In this document: piece after piece, positions 43,518-52,708 of the stretch
Layout of the letters: each line of letters opens with the position of its first letter
How positions within the stretch are numbered: the stretch's first letter is position 1
Source of the DNA: UBA5336 sp038526245
GTDB taxonomy: Bacteria; Pseudomonadota; Alphaproteobacteria; Caulobacterales; Hyphomonadaceae
DNA: 64,000 bases
Reading direction: 5' to 3'
Assembly: GCA_038526245.1 (NCBI GenBank)
Contig: JBCBGZ010000004.1
Span: 1 to 64,000, forward strand
Position numbers and translations under genes: made by a program
The notes under the pieces: model-generated
Told to the model about the DNA's origin: nothing
Seen by the model: the letters and a program-made list of their open reading frames with translations, nothing else
The model's database searches: none

Positions 43518-44042
43518 TTGTTGAACTTCAAGCTGCGCCGGGCGGAACCGGGGGACGAGAGCGCCCTCGCCTTGGTCGGCGCAGCAACGTTTCTGGATGC
43601 GTTCATCCACGACATACCGGGCCCGGATCTGGTGGCCCATTGCGAGCGCGAACACAGCCCCCAAACATACCGGCGTTTCCTCGAAGAAACCGATCCGCGT
43701 TGGGCCTGTTGGCTTGCTGAGCACCACGAAACGGGCGCGCCGCTGGGCTATGCTGTAACGTGCCCGCCGGATCTTCCTGGCGATCCCGGCGCCGATGATA
43801 TCGAGCTTAAACGCATCTATTGCCTGTCGCGGGCCCATGGCGGCGGAGCGGGACAGGCGCTCTTCGACGCAGTGTCTGCACACGCCCAGGCTTTGGGTGC
43901 GCCGCGCATCTGGCTCGGCACTTACGAGGAAAATCGCCGGGCCATCGCCTTTTACCATCGCAATGGCTTCGAAACCGTCGCAACGCGGCAATTTCAGGTG
44001 GGCGACCAGCTTTTTGACGACGTCGTCATGGCAACCCCGTGA
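43518..44042 (+). CDS. GNAT family N-acetyltransferase
   Basis: The 174 residues match the GNAT fold: LKRIYCLSRAHGGGAGQALFDAVSAHAQALGAPRIWLGTYEENRRAIAFYHRNGFETVATRQFQVG, read here as motif A (R/Q-x-x-G-x-G/A) and motif B (YHRNGF). The start is a TTG at 43518 or 43521, with no nearby ATG. Substrate unknown. It follows icd closely and may share its transcript. Confidence 0.85.
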   Translation: MLNFKLRRAEPGDESALALVGAATFLDAFIHDIPGPDLVAHCEREHSPQTYRRFLEETDPRWACWLAEHHETGAPLGYAVTCPPDLPGDPGADDIELKRIYCLSRAHGGGAGQALFDAVSAHAQALGAPRIWLGTYEENRRAIAFYHRNGFETVATRQFQVGDQLFDDVVMATP

Positions 44043-44121
44043 AGTAAGCCGGGCACGTTCGGATTGGCCCGATCCTGCGTGGAAACCTTGAAACCTTCCA
44101 TCGCGCTGGTATCGCTTCACC

Positions 44122-45033
44122 ATGACCTCCTATGCCGTCGCCGCTTTCTATCAGTTCACGCCGCTCGACGACCTGTCTGCCTTGCAAAGCCGGTTGCTCG
44201 CTGAGTTGGCCGCGCTGAACGCGCGCGGCAGTGTCTTGCTGGCTGATGAAGGGATCAATGGCACCCTCTCAATGCCGCACGCGTCCTATGACGCGGTGCT
44301 TGATGTGCTGTGTGCTGTGCCGGGGTGCGCGGGCCTGCGGGCCAAACGGTCGAGTAGTGAAGGGCACGCCTTCCGCAGGCTGAAAGTCCGGCTGAAGCGC
44401 GAAATCGTGACACTTGGCGTCGAAGGCGTCGACCCGAACGAGACGGTCGGCACCTATGTGTCGCCGGAAGACTGGAATGCACTGATCAGTGATCCGGATA
44501 CGTTCGTCATCGATACACGCAATGATTATGAGGTTGAGCTGGGGACGTTCGAGGGCGCGGAAAACCCAGGAACAGACACGTTCGGTGAGTTTCCCGACTG
44601 GTTCCAGCGCGCCGTCGAAGCGCGAAAACCCAAGCGTATCGCGATGTTCTGCACGGGCGGTATCCGCTGCGAAAAGGCCACCAGCTACGCCAGGCAAACT
44701 GGCCTCGACGATGTGTATCATCTGGATGGGGGAATCCTGGCTTATCTGGAAGCGGTGCCGGAACCTGAGAGCCTCTGGCGCGGCGAGTGTTTTGTCTTCG
44801 ACGAGCGTGTGTCGTTGACCCACGGCCTGGACCAGGGCGTCGCGGTGATCTGCCGGGCCTGCAAGTTCCCTGTCAGTGCAGATGCCCAGGCGCACCCGCA
44901 CTACATACCCGGCGTCTCGTGTCTGCATTGCCATGACAGAACCACGGCGCAGCAAAAGGCTCGTTTTGCAGAGCGACAGCGGCAGGTAGAGCTCGCCGAA
45001 GCGCGTGGCGCGCCCCATTTGACGGGGAAATGA
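44122..45033 (+). CDS. trhO: tRNA uridine-34 hydroxylase TrhO (YceA rhodanese-domain protein)
   Basis: TrhO uses a rhodanese-type cysteine to hydroxylate U34 of tRNA in an oxygen-dependent way. The 303-residue protein opens with the acylphosphatase-like N-domain (GSVLLADEGINGTLSMP). It then has the rhodanese domain with DPDTFVIDTRNDYEVELGTF and the active loop AMFCTGGIRCEKATSY, and ends with the CxxC segments (CRACKFPV, CLHCHDR). It overlaps the following GST gene by four bases. Confidence 0.94.
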   Translation: MTSYAVAAFYQFTPLDDLSALQSRLLAELAALNARGSVLLADEGINGTLSMPHASYDAVLDVLCAVPGCAGLRAKRSSSEGHAFRRLKVRLKREIVTLGVEGVDPNETVGTYVSPEDWNALISDPDTFVIDTRNDYEVELGTFEGAENPGTDTFGEFPDWFQRAVEARKPKRIAMFCTGGIRCEKATSYARQTGLDDVYHLDGGILAYLEAVPEPESLWRGECFVFDERVSLTHGLDQGVAVICRACKFPVSADAQAHPHYIPGVSCLHCHDRTTAQQKARFAERQRQVELAEARGAPHLTGK

Positions 45034-45737
45034 CCCCCCGCACCCCCATCCTCTATTCTTTTCGCCGATGCCCCTACGCCATGCGTGCGCGCATCGCGCT
45101 CCATGCCGCCGGGACTGAATGCGAATTGCGCGAGGTTGTGCTGCGGGACAAGCCTGCGGAGATGCTGGAAGCGTCGCCGAAAGGGACCGTCCCGGTGTTG
45201 GTCTTGGCGGATGGCCGCGTTCTGGAGGAAAGCCTCGCCATCATGGACTGGGCGCTGGCGCAGGCCGACCCGGAAGGTTGGACGCAGGCCCCGGCAGACA
45301 GGGTGCGTCACTGGACAAGCGAGTTTGACGGACCGTTCAAGCACCATTTGGACAGGTACAAATACCCCAATCGCTATGGGGACATCGACCCTGAGCCGCA
45401 TCGGGCCGCCGCCGTGGACATCTTGCAACGCGCTGATTCCGCTATCGCCGAGCATGGCCATCTTGTTGGCGCGTGCGAAAGCCTCGCCGACATAGCCGCC
45501 TTTCCGTTTGTCAGACAGTTCGCGAACACCGATCGGGCCTGGTTCGATGGGCTAGATTTGCCGGCGCTTCACCCCTGGCTGGCCCGGCACCTCTCGTCGG
45601 CACGCTTTGCTGCGATCATGGAAAAACATGCCCAATGGACAGGCGGCGCGGGCCCCCTTGTCTTTTCGTCCCAGACCCGTCATACCCCGCCGCTCTCCCG
45701 GGCGGCTGGCGCCCCCGGAGGCGCAAACGGAGTGTAG
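45030..45737 (+). CDS. Glutathione S-transferase family protein
   Basis: The 235 residues start ILYSFRRCPYAMRARIALHAAG, with the CPY thioredoxin-fold motif of a GST/glutaredoxin-like domain, followed by helical GST C-domain features. It begins with ATGA overlap of trhO. Its last ten bases, including the stop codon, lie within the tRNA-Pro gene. The tail (TRHTPPLSRAAGAPGGANGV) is unstructured and may be an accidental extension into the tRNA. Confidence 0.88.
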   Translation: MTPRTPILYSFRRCPYAMRARIALHAAGTECELREVVLRDKPAEMLEASPKGTVPVLVLADGRVLEESLAIMDWALAQADPEGWTQAPADRVRHWTSEFDGPFKHHLDRYKYPNRYGDIDPEPHRAAAVDILQRADSAIAEHGHLVGACESLADIAAFPFVRQFANTDRAWFDGLDLPALHPWLARHLSSARFAAIMEKHAQWTGGAGPLVFSSQTRHTPPLSRAAGAPGGANGV

Positions 45738-45804
45738 CTCAGCCTGGTAGAGCACTGTCTTCGGGAGGCAGGGGCCGGAGGTTCAAATCCTCTCACTCCG
45801 ACCA
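45728..45804 (+). tRNA. tRNA-Pro (anticodon CGG)
   Basis: The 7-bp acceptor stem CGGAGTG/CACTCCG, the D arm (GCTC...GAGC), the anticodon stem CTGTC/GGCAG around loop TTCGGGA, and the T arm with TTCAAAT fold perfectly. The discriminator base A and CCA are encoded. The anticodon at positions 34-36 is CGG, reading CCG proline codons. The 5' end overlaps the last ten bases of the upstream protein gene. Confidence 0.95.
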
Positions 45805-45858
45805 GAATGGCCACGGCCTGTTTGGGCCCCCTGGCCTGTCCCATGACGCGATATGCGC

Positions 45859-48516
45859 CTAGGCGTCTTCCAGAGCGCTTCGTACTTCCGCAACGGCTTC
45901 GTTGGCCTTGCTGCCATCTGGACCACCGGCCTGGGCCATGTCAGGGCGACCACCTCCACCCTTGCCGCCAACTGCGGCGCTGGCGCGTTTGACAAGGTCA
46001 ACGGCTGAGAACCGATCCGTCAAATCCTTGGTGACGCCCACCGAAACGGCCGCCTTGCCATCGTTCACGCCAACAAAAATGACTACACCAGAGCCGATCT
46101 GGGCCTTTGCTTCATCCACAAGGGCGCGCAGGTCCTTTCCGCCGACACCATCCGCCACCCGGCCGATGAACTTCACGCCAGAAATTTCCTCTGGGCCGCT
46201 CGGCGCGCCGCCATCTCCGCTGCCGGCCATGGCCAGTTTCCGCTTGGTCTCACCCAGCTCGCGCTCAAGCCCCTTTCGTTCATCCAGCAAGCCAGAGAGC
46301 CGTGCCGTGACGTCTTTAAGGGGGACTTTCAACTGATCGCTAACATCAAGCGCCACGCGGGCCTGGCCCTTAAGGAAGGCGAGTGCTTCTGCGCCCGTTG
46401 CGGCTTCGATCCGGCGCACGCCCGCTGAAACGCCCTGTTCGGACGTGATAACGAATGCGCCAATGTCGCCTGTGCGCTCCACATGGGTGCCGCCGCACAG
46501 CTCCACCGAATAGGGTTTGTCGTTATCCTCGAGCGCGCGGCCCATGGTCAAAACGCGGACTTCGTCGCCATACTTCTCGCCGAAAAGGGCAAGGGCGCCG
46601 GCCTCAATCGCGGCTTCCGGCGTGGAGTGATCCACGGCCACATCTCGGTTTTGGCGGATCACTTTGTTCACGGCGTCTTCGATCTGCTCAATTTCCGCGC
46701 CTGTCAGCGGAACGCCGTGGGAGAAATCGAAGCGGAGCCTGTCTTCCTCAACCAATGATCCCTTTTGCGCAACATGGGCACCAAGCGTCTGGCGCAAGGC
46801 GGCATGCATCAGGTGGGTTGCGGAATGGTTCGCCATGATCCGTGTCCGGCGATCCGCGTTTACCTTCATGTCCGCCATCTGCCCTGTCTTGATGGTCCCG
46901 GAAACAAGTTCCCCCACATGAACATGCAGGTCACCGGCCCGCTTCTGGACATCCCGCACGATGAAACGCCCACCCTTGGCGAAGTGAATTTCGCCGTGGT
47001 CGCCTGCCTGCCCACCGCTTTCTGCGTAAAACGGTGTCGATTTGAAGACCAACTCGCCAGGGCCCGCTTCGAGGGTGTCGACTTCAGCGCCATCGCGGAC
47101 AATCGCTTGCACCTCGCCCGTGCCGGAGGTCGCGCTGTATCCGCCGAACGCTGTCGCACCAACCCGGCCCCGAATGTCAAACCAGATGGCGTCTCCGGCC
47201 GTGTCTCCCGAGCCCGTCCAGGCGCTGCGGGATTCCGCCTTCTGGCGTGCCATGGCCGCCTCGAAACCGTCGGTGTCGATCGAAATATCGCGGCCGCGAA
47301 GAATGTCTTCGGTCAGGTCGAGCGGGAAACCATAAGTATCGTAGAGTTTGAATGCCGTTTCGCCGGAGAACTGGTCTCCTGCGCCCATTCCGGCGCTTGC
47401 CTCTTCGAGCAGGTTCAAACCCCGACCCAATGTGCGCTGGAACCGGGCTTCTTCTTGCTCCAGCTCCGCGGTGATGGCTGCCTCGGCGCGTCCCAGCTCT
47501 GGATAGGCGCCGCCCATCTCAGACAATAAAGACGGCACCAGTTTGTGCATTATGGGTTCGCGCGCGCCGAGCACATGACCGTGGCGCATGGCCCGTCGCA
47601 TGATTCGGCGCAGAACGTAGCCGCGCCCCTCATTGGACGGGGACACGCCATCCGCCAACAAGAAGGATGAGGCCCGCAAATGGTCCGCAATCACCCGGAA
47701 GGAAGACAAGGCGTCGCCTTCTGCTTTTCGCGCATAAACGTCTTCTGCGGCGGAAATCAGGTTCGCAAACAGGTCGATCTCATAATTATTGTGAACGCCC
47801 TGAAGGACTGCCGCGATCCTTTCCAATCCCATACCCGTATCGATCGAGGGTTTCGGCAGTGGCGCGCGTTTACCGTCTGCGCCTTGATTGTATTGCATGA
47901 AAACGAGGTTCCAGATCTCGATAAATCTGTCCCCATCTTCGTCGGGTGACCCTGGGGGCCCGCCGGCAATCTTTGGGCCGTGGTCGAAGAAAATCTCCGA
48001 GCACGGTCCGCACGGTCCGGTGTCGCCCATGGACCAGAAGTTATCCGATGTTGCGATCCGTATGATCCGGTCATCGCTGAGACCAGCAATGGATTTCCAG
48101 AGGCTGGCGGCTTCGTCGTCTTCTGAATAGACGGTCACCAGCAGTCGTTTCGCATCCAGGCCGAATTCTTTCGTGACCATGTCCCAGGCGAACGTGATAG
48201 CCTCTTCCTTGAAGTAATCGCCGAAGGAAAAGTTCCCCAGCATTTCAAAGAAAGTGTGGTGGCGCGCCGTATAGCCGACATTATCGAGGTCGTTGTGCTT
48301 CCCGCCGGCGCGGACGCATTTCTGCGACGTCGTCGCGCGCGGCGATGCCGGCGATTCAGCCCCGGTGAAGACGTTCTTGAACGGCACCATGCCAGCGTTC
48401 ACGAACAAAAGCGTTGGATCGTCTTCCGGAACAAGCGGTGCGGAGGCGGCCCGCGTGTGACCTTGCTTTTCAAAGAACGAAAGAAACGATTCGCGTATTT
48501 CGTTTACGCCGGTCAT
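45859..48516 (-). CDS. alaS: Alanyl-tRNA synthetase AlaS
   Basis: AlaS charges tRNA-Ala and edits mischarged products. The 885 residues include the class II catalytic domain starting EIRESFLSFFEKQGHTRAASAPLVP, and the editing-domain zinc motif MANHSATHLMHAALR with CGGTHVERTG. The C-terminal oligomerisation domain includes DGVGGKDLRALVDEAK. Length is normal. It lies downstream of recA on the same strand, a common order in proteobacteria. Confidence 0.97.
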   Translation of the reverse strand: MTGVNEIRESFLSFFEKQGHTRAASAPLVPEDDPTLLFVNAGMVPFKNVFTGAESPASPRATTSQKCVRAGGKHNDLDNVGYTARHHTFFEMLGNFSFGDYFKEEAITFAWDMVTKEFGLDAKRLLVTVYSEDDEAASLWKSIAGLSDDRIIRIATSDNFWSMGDTGPCGPCSEIFFDHGPKIAGGPPGSPDEDGDRFIEIWNLVFMQYNQGADGKRAPLPKPSIDTGMGLERIAAVLQGVHNNYEIDLFANLISAAEDVYARKAEGDALSSFRVIADHLRASSFLLADGVSPSNEGRGYVLRRIMRRAMRHGHVLGAREPIMHKLVPSLLSEMGGAYPELGRAEAAITAELEQEEARFQRTLGRGLNLLEEASAGMGAGDQFSGETAFKLYDTYGFPLDLTEDILRGRDISIDTDGFEAAMARQKAESRSAWTGSGDTAGDAIWFDIRGRVGATAFGGYSATSGTGEVQAIVRDGAEVDTLEAGPGELVFKSTPFYAESGGQAGDHGEIHFAKGGRFIVRDVQKRAGDLHVHVGELVSGTIKTGQMADMKVNADRRTRIMANHSATHLMHAALRQTLGAHVAQKGSLVEEDRLRFDFSHGVPLTGAEIEQIEDAVNKVIRQNRDVAVDHSTPEAAIEAGALALFGEKYGDEVRVLTMGRALEDNDKPYSVELCGGTHVERTGDIGAFVITSEQGVSAGVRRIEAATGAEALAFLKGQARVALDVSDQLKVPLKDVTARLSGLLDERKGLERELGETKRKLAMAGSGDGGAPSGPEEISGVKFIGRVADGVGGKDLRALVDEAKAQIGSGVVIFVGVNDGKAAVSVGVTKDLTDRFSAVDLVKRASAAVGGKGGGGRPDMAQAGGPDGSKANEAVAEVRSALEDA

Positions 48517-48608
48517 GCAGATATTCCCATAGAGGAGTGAGCCGGCAAGGCCGGATGCGGCGATATAAGCCTTTCAGCCGACTTCGCCAAATCCGACGTC
48601 AGATCAGT

Positions 48609-49697
48609 TCAGCCAGCCTCGGATTCCGGAGGAGAGTCCTCCAGGTCCATTCCGGCCGTCAGCATGTCTTCGGTAAGCAGACCTGCCTTGTGGCGCACTG
48701 CTTCTTCGATCTGAAGCGCGATCTGTGGATTGTCCTTGAGGAACTGGCGTGTTTTCTCGCGGCCCTGGCCAATGCGTTGGCCATTGAAAGAGTACCAGGA
48801 GCCGGATTTTTCAACGACTTCGCCTTTCACGCCCAGGTCGATCAATTCCCCGGTTTTGGAAATGCCCTCTCCATAAATGATGTCGAACTCGATCTGACGG
48901 AAGGGCGGGGCAACCTTGTTCTTGACCACTTTCACACGGGTCTGGTTGCCGATCACTTCATCGCGATCCTTGATCGCTCCAATACGGCGAATGTCCAGGC
49001 GGACGGAGGAGTAGAACTTCAGCGCGTTCCCGCCGGTGGTCGTCTCGGGGCTGCCAAACATCACGCCGATCTTCATACGGATCTGGTTGATGAAGATAAC
49101 CATACAATTGGTCTTGGAGATGGATCCGGTCAGTTTCCGCAGCGCCTGGCTCATCAGACGAGCCTGGAGGCCTGGCAGACTGTCGCCCATCTCCCCTTCC
49201 AATTCTGCGCGCGGTGTCAATGCCGCCACGGAGTCGATGACGACGACGTCCACGGCGCCAGACCGGACCAGCGTATCGGCGATTTCAAGTGCCTGCTCGC
49301 CCGTGTCGGGCTGTGACACCAGCAAATCGTCCAGGTCGACCCCGAGTTTCGCGGCATAGACCGGATCCAGCGCGTGTTCAGCGTCAACAAAGGCGCAGAC
49401 GCCGCCGCTGGCCTGGGCCTCTGACACGACATGGAGCGCCAGCGTTGTCTTGCCTGAGCTTTCAGGGCCAAAAATCTCGATCACGCGGCCTTTTGGTAAG
49501 CCGCCAATGCCAAGCCCGATATCCAGGCCAAGCGATCCGGTCGAAATTGCTTCGATGTCTAGCGCTTTATTATCGCCCAGGCGCATCACTGAGCCCTTGC
49601 CGAAAGAGCGCTCAATATTCCCAAGGGCCGTCTCTAGGGCTTTCTGCTTGTCCACGACGCTGTCCTCGTCCACCAGTTGCAGGGTGGGTTTGCCCAT
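48609..49697 (-). CDS. recA: Recombinase RecA
   Basis: RecA forms nucleoprotein filaments for homologous recombination and triggers LexA cleavage. From the ATG at 49697 the 362 residues contain SFGKGSVMRLG, the Walker A GPESSGKTTLALH, VVIDSVAALTPRAELEGEMGD and the L2 loop region NQIRMKIGVMFGSPETTTGG. An 18-residue longer frame is not conserved. A GTTY-N7-GTTC repeat lies upstream (49784-49798), as expected for LexA control. Confidence 0.97.
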   Translation of the reverse strand: MGKPTLQLVDEDSVVDKQKALETALGNIERSFGKGSVMRLGDNKALDIEAISTGSLGLDIGLGIGGLPKGRVIEIFGPESSGKTTLALHVVSEAQASGGVCAFVDAEHALDPVYAAKLGVDLDDLLVSQPDTGEQALEIADTLVRSGAVDVVVIDSVAALTPRAELEGEMGDSLPGLQARLMSQALRKLTGSISKTNCMVIFINQIRMKIGVMFGSPETTTGGNALKFYSSVRLDIRRIGAIKDRDEVIGNQTRVKVVKNKVAPPFRQIEFDIIYGEGISKTGELIDLGVKGEVVEKSGSWYSFNGQRIGQGREKTRQFLKDNPQIALQIEEAVRHKAGLLTEDMLTAGMDLEDSPPESEAG

Positions 49698-49783
49698 GAG
49701 TTCTCTCCATCTGTCAATGTCCAGACGGAAATAGCAAGCCGTTCCCGTCAACCTCAGCCACCATGTACCACAAATGTTCCGCA

Positions 49784-49798
49784 GAACAAAATAGAAAC
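49784..49798 (-). promoter_or_regulatory. LexA-type SOS operator candidate
   Basis: On the minus strand the sequence reads GTTT-CTATTTT-GTTC, differing by one base from the GTTC-N7-GTTC direct repeat recognised by alphaproteobacterial LexA. It lies about 87 bases upstream of the recA start and partly overlaps a GTTC-N4-GAAC palindrome. The position fits recA regulation, but the mismatch leaves doubt. Confidence 0.5.
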
Positions 49799-49849
49799 TT
49801 TTTGGCTTGGTCTCTTTTCAATATCGGCATGATCGTGCATGATCAGGCC

Positions 49850-50068
49850 ATGCTAACGAAACGCCCCCCGCCCCCTGGTATGGCCCGCGTGAAATATCTC
49901 GACGGTGATCTGCAGGTCGTTGAGCCGGGTGATTTTGTCCTGTGCGCTGTCACAGACCGCAAAATCCCACTCCAGGCTTTGCGATATTGGAGCGTGGATT
50001 TGCAGGAGGCGTATATCGACGCGGATGCTGCGGGCCAGAGAATGGCCGGACGGAGCGCGGCAGACTGA
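49850..50068 (+). CDS. DUF2093 domain protein
   Basis: The 72-residue protein matches the DUF2093 signature: ARVKYLDGDLQVVEPGDFVLCAVTDRKIPLQALRYWSVDLQEAY, with YWSVD(L/R)QEAY as the hallmark. Function is unknown. The family is largely alphaproteobacterial. It is divergent from recA and followed after one base by the M23 peptidase gene. The start may be at 49829 (eight residues longer). Confidence 0.88.
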   Translation: MLTKRPPPPGMARVKYLDGDLQVVEPGDFVLCAVTDRKIPLQALRYWSVDLQEAYIDADAAGQRMAGRSAAD

Positions 50069-50069
50069 T

Positions 50070-51008
50070 ATGGCATCGGAGTGGGTCTTCGGCGTGCTGA
50101 TGACGTGGTTGGGTTTCTGGACCGCAGGTGTTGGAGCTCCCAACACGGTAGAAGAGGTCCGGTGTGGCGGCGCCCTTGGGCAGGGCGGATTGATTGTGTG
50201 TCAGGCCCCTCCGCAAAGCCGTTTGTCCTATGACGGTTATACTGTGGATGTGGGCGATGACGGGCTCGCTGTTTTCGGAATCAAACGCGGAGCAGAGCTT
50301 GCGGCCACCATTCGTGGAACAGCGGATGGGCGGGACGTGTCGGTTTCCCTCGAGCTTGAAGCGAGGAATGACCCGTTCCGGGTGATCGAGGGTCTGGAGT
50401 GCGACAAGGTGGATGCGCGAACGCCTGAGCAAAGGGCGCATGCGGGCGAGAGCTGGGTGATTAAACGCGACGCGTTTGCCACTTTTCATTCCGGTGTCTC
50501 CTGGGCCGATGGTTTTGTCCGACCGGCCGAGGGACGGCCAAGCTCACCGTTTGGTCCGGCGCGGAAATACATCGGGGTGAGCGCGGAGACAGGCGAGGCT
50601 TGTGAAAGCGTCTCGGTTCACCGGGGATACGACATCGCCACACCGGTGGGGACACCGCTCATTGCGCCTGCGGGAGGCATGGTCATCCTGGCCGATCCGG
50701 ATCTCTACTATGAGGGCGGCTCGATCTTCCTCGACCACGGTCACGGGCTTGTGTCGGTGTTCATGCATTTGTCATCGGTGGATGTGGCCGTTGGCGACGA
50801 GGTGTTGCCCGGAGACCTGATCGGGAAAACGGGTAATACCGGTCGCACGACGGGACCACACCTGCATTGGGCCGTGAAATGGCGTGATGTGAACAGTGAT
50901 GACCGCGGCAGAGATTTCTACGTGGACCCGGCGCTGCTGCTGGCGGTAGATTGGGCGGAGTTCTCGGCCCGCACGGGCACGCAAGACGCAGGTGTCGATA
51001 CGCCCTGA
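50070..51008 (+). CDS. M23 family metallopeptidase (LytM-type), exported
   Basis: The 312-residue protein has a short hydrophobic N-terminus (about 5-22) that may be a signal or anchor, then a beta-rich middle region. A C-terminal M23 peptidase domain follows with the zinc motifs VHRGYDIATPVGTPL (HxxxD) and GPHLHWAVKW (HxH). Such enzymes cut peptidoglycan cross-links or act as regulators. The catalytic ligands appear intact. The start ATG at 50070 follows the DUF2093 stop by one base. Confidence 0.9.
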   Translation: MASEWVFGVLMTWLGFWTAGVGAPNTVEEVRCGGALGQGGLIVCQAPPQSRLSYDGYTVDVGDDGLAVFGIKRGAELAATIRGTADGRDVSVSLELEARNDPFRVIEGLECDKVDARTPEQRAHAGESWVIKRDAFATFHSGVSWADGFVRPAEGRPSSPFGPARKYIGVSAETGEACESVSVHRGYDIATPVGTPLIAPAGGMVILADPDLYYEGGSIFLDHGHGLVSVFMHLSSVDVAVGDEVLPGDLIGKTGNTGRTTGPHLHWAVKWRDVNSDDRGRDFYVDPALLLAVDWAEFSARTGTQDAGVDTP

Positions 51009-51058
51009 CCCCACCTCCTGTTCGCAGGTTCCAGACGCGTTCGCAGGACGAGTGGGTT

Positions 51059-52030
51059 TTATGGTTTGAGAATGAGGGCGCCTTGGGTCTCGCCGGATTC
51101 AAGCCGGGTCTGCGCCTCCGCGGCCTGATGAAGCCCCCATGTGCCAGATATACTGGGCTGCAATGTGCCTGCGGAAACAGCGCCAAAGAGCGCCGACGCG
51201 CCCGCCATGAGGCTCTGCCGGTCCGGTATGAAATGAAACAGGCTGGGGCGAGTCATCACCAGAGACCCCAATTGGCCCAATCGGCCCGGCGCAAGGGGCG
51301 CTGCCGGTCCAGAGGCATTGCCATAGGTGATCCACCAACCACGGGGCTTCAGCGCGGCAAGACTGGCATCCTGGCTCGCCTTGCCGACACTGTCATAGAC
51401 GATGTCGACGCCCGCCCCGCCTGTTAGGTCCCGAACCGCTCCGGCAATATCATCCTGACGCATCAAGACGTGCTCGGCGCCGAGTGCGCGGGCGCGTTCT
51501 GCCTTCCCTTCGGTCGACGTTACGGCGATCACATGGGCACCAAGGCTCCTGGCCCAAGGCACGAGCAACGAGCCCACCCCGCCAACCGGGGCCCAGATGA
51601 GCACGGTATCGCCGGGCCGGGGCTGTTTGACTTCGAACAGCAGCATCCACGCGGTGAGCCCCTTCAACAGAATGGCCGCCGCGTCATTATCGCTGATCGT
51701 GTCCGGAAGGGGAATCAAGCGGCTGGCCGGCGCATTCAAATGGGTCGCATAACCGCCCGCCCCGAGGTAGCCGACCCGGTCACCCAGGCTGACATCGTCG
51801 ACGCCTTCCCCCAGAGCCTCGACGACACCGACCGCTTCTACGCCAGGAATGAAAGGCAGTTTGACCGGATAGAGGCCGGTTCTGTGATAGGTGTCGATGA
51901 AGTTGATGCCCGAGGCCTGAACGGCAATTCGAACCTCTCCAGGCCCCGGTTCTGCCAGGTCCAGCGTCTCATATGAAAGCACGTCCGGGCCGCCGGTTTC
52001 CCGAAGCCTGATGCAATGTCCTTGTTCCAT
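51059..52030 (-). CDS. Zinc-independent quinone oxidoreductase (QOR, MDR superfamily)
   Basis: The 323 residues contain the MDR folds: VQASGINFIDTYHRTGLYP, the nucleotide loop WAPVGGVGSLLVPWARSLGAHVIAVT, and GVDIVYDSVGKA. No zinc ligands are evident, which fits the NADPH:quinone reductase subfamily. Its physiological substrate cannot be told. It is divergent from rnhB with a 35-base gap. Confidence 0.92.
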   Translation of the reverse strand: MEQGHCIRLRETGGPDVLSYETLDLAEPGPGEVRIAVQASGINFIDTYHRTGLYPVKLPFIPGVEAVGVVEALGEGVDDVSLGDRVGYLGAGGYATHLNAPASRLIPLPDTISDNDAAAILLKGLTAWMLLFEVKQPRPGDTVLIWAPVGGVGSLLVPWARSLGAHVIAVTSTEGKAERARALGAEHVLMRQDDIAGAVRDLTGGAGVDIVYDSVGKASQDASLAALKPRGWWITYGNASGPAAPLAPGRLGQLGSLVMTRPSLFHFIPDRQSLMAGASALFGAVSAGTLQPSISGTWGLHQAAEAQTRLESGETQGALILKP

Positions 52031-52065
52031 GGCGTTTCTCCCGCGAATCCCGCCAGACTGGCGTC

Positions 52066-52659
52066 ATGGAAACCCTATCAATGATCTGCGGTGTGGACGA
52101 GGCCGGTCGTGGCCCCTGGGCAGGTCCGGTTTGTGCTGGCGCGGTCATCCTCGACCCCAACCGGCCCATCCAGGGCCTGGCGGACTCCAAGAAACTGTCA
52201 CCCGGACGCCGCGAAGCCCTGGCGCAGGACATCGAAACCCACGCTTTGGCCCACGGTCTTGGCTGGGCAAGTGCAGCCGAAATAGATGCGCTCAACATTC
52301 GCCAGGCCACCCACCTCGCCATGCGGCGGGCCATCGATGCGATGGGCATGGCGCCAGAGTTCGCGCTTGTGGATGGCAATGATTTGCCCGCCGATTTGCC
52401 ATGCCCCGGGCGCACCGTGATCAAGGGTGACCAGACCGAGCCGTGCATATCAGCGGCATCGATCCTGGCCAAAACCGCCCGGGACGCCCAAATGATCGCG
52501 GCGGATGCGCGATTCCCCGGATACGGCTTCGCCGCCCATAAGGGCTATGGCACAGCGGCGCACAGTCTTGCGCTCAAGGATTTGGGCCCGTGCGAGTTAC
52601 ATCGGCAATCCTTTGCGCCGGTTGCGAAAGCGCTGCGAGCTCGCGCATCCCACGCCTGA
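52066..52659 (+). CDS. rnhB: Ribonuclease HII
   Basis: RNase HII cleaves single ribonucleotides and RNA in RNA-DNA hybrids. The 197 residues include the metal-site motif CGVDEAGRGPWAGPVCAGAV, LADSKKLSPGRRE and the C-terminal IKGDQTEPCISAASILAKTARD. A second ATG at 52081 would start directly at MICGVDEAG. Neighbours are the MoxR and VWA genes downstream on the same strand. Confidence 0.95.
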   Translation: METLSMICGVDEAGRGPWAGPVCAGAVILDPNRPIQGLADSKKLSPGRREALAQDIETHALAHGLGWASAAEIDALNIRQATHLAMRRAIDAMGMAPEFALVDGNDLPADLPCPGRTVIKGDQTEPCISAASILAKTARDAQMIAADARFPGYGFAAHKGYGTAAHSLALKDLGPCELHRQSFAPVAKALRARASHA

Positions 52660-52708
52660 CGCTGGGACAAACTTGCCCGCGCGAGAGCCGTGACCTACCC
52701 CTAGCGCC

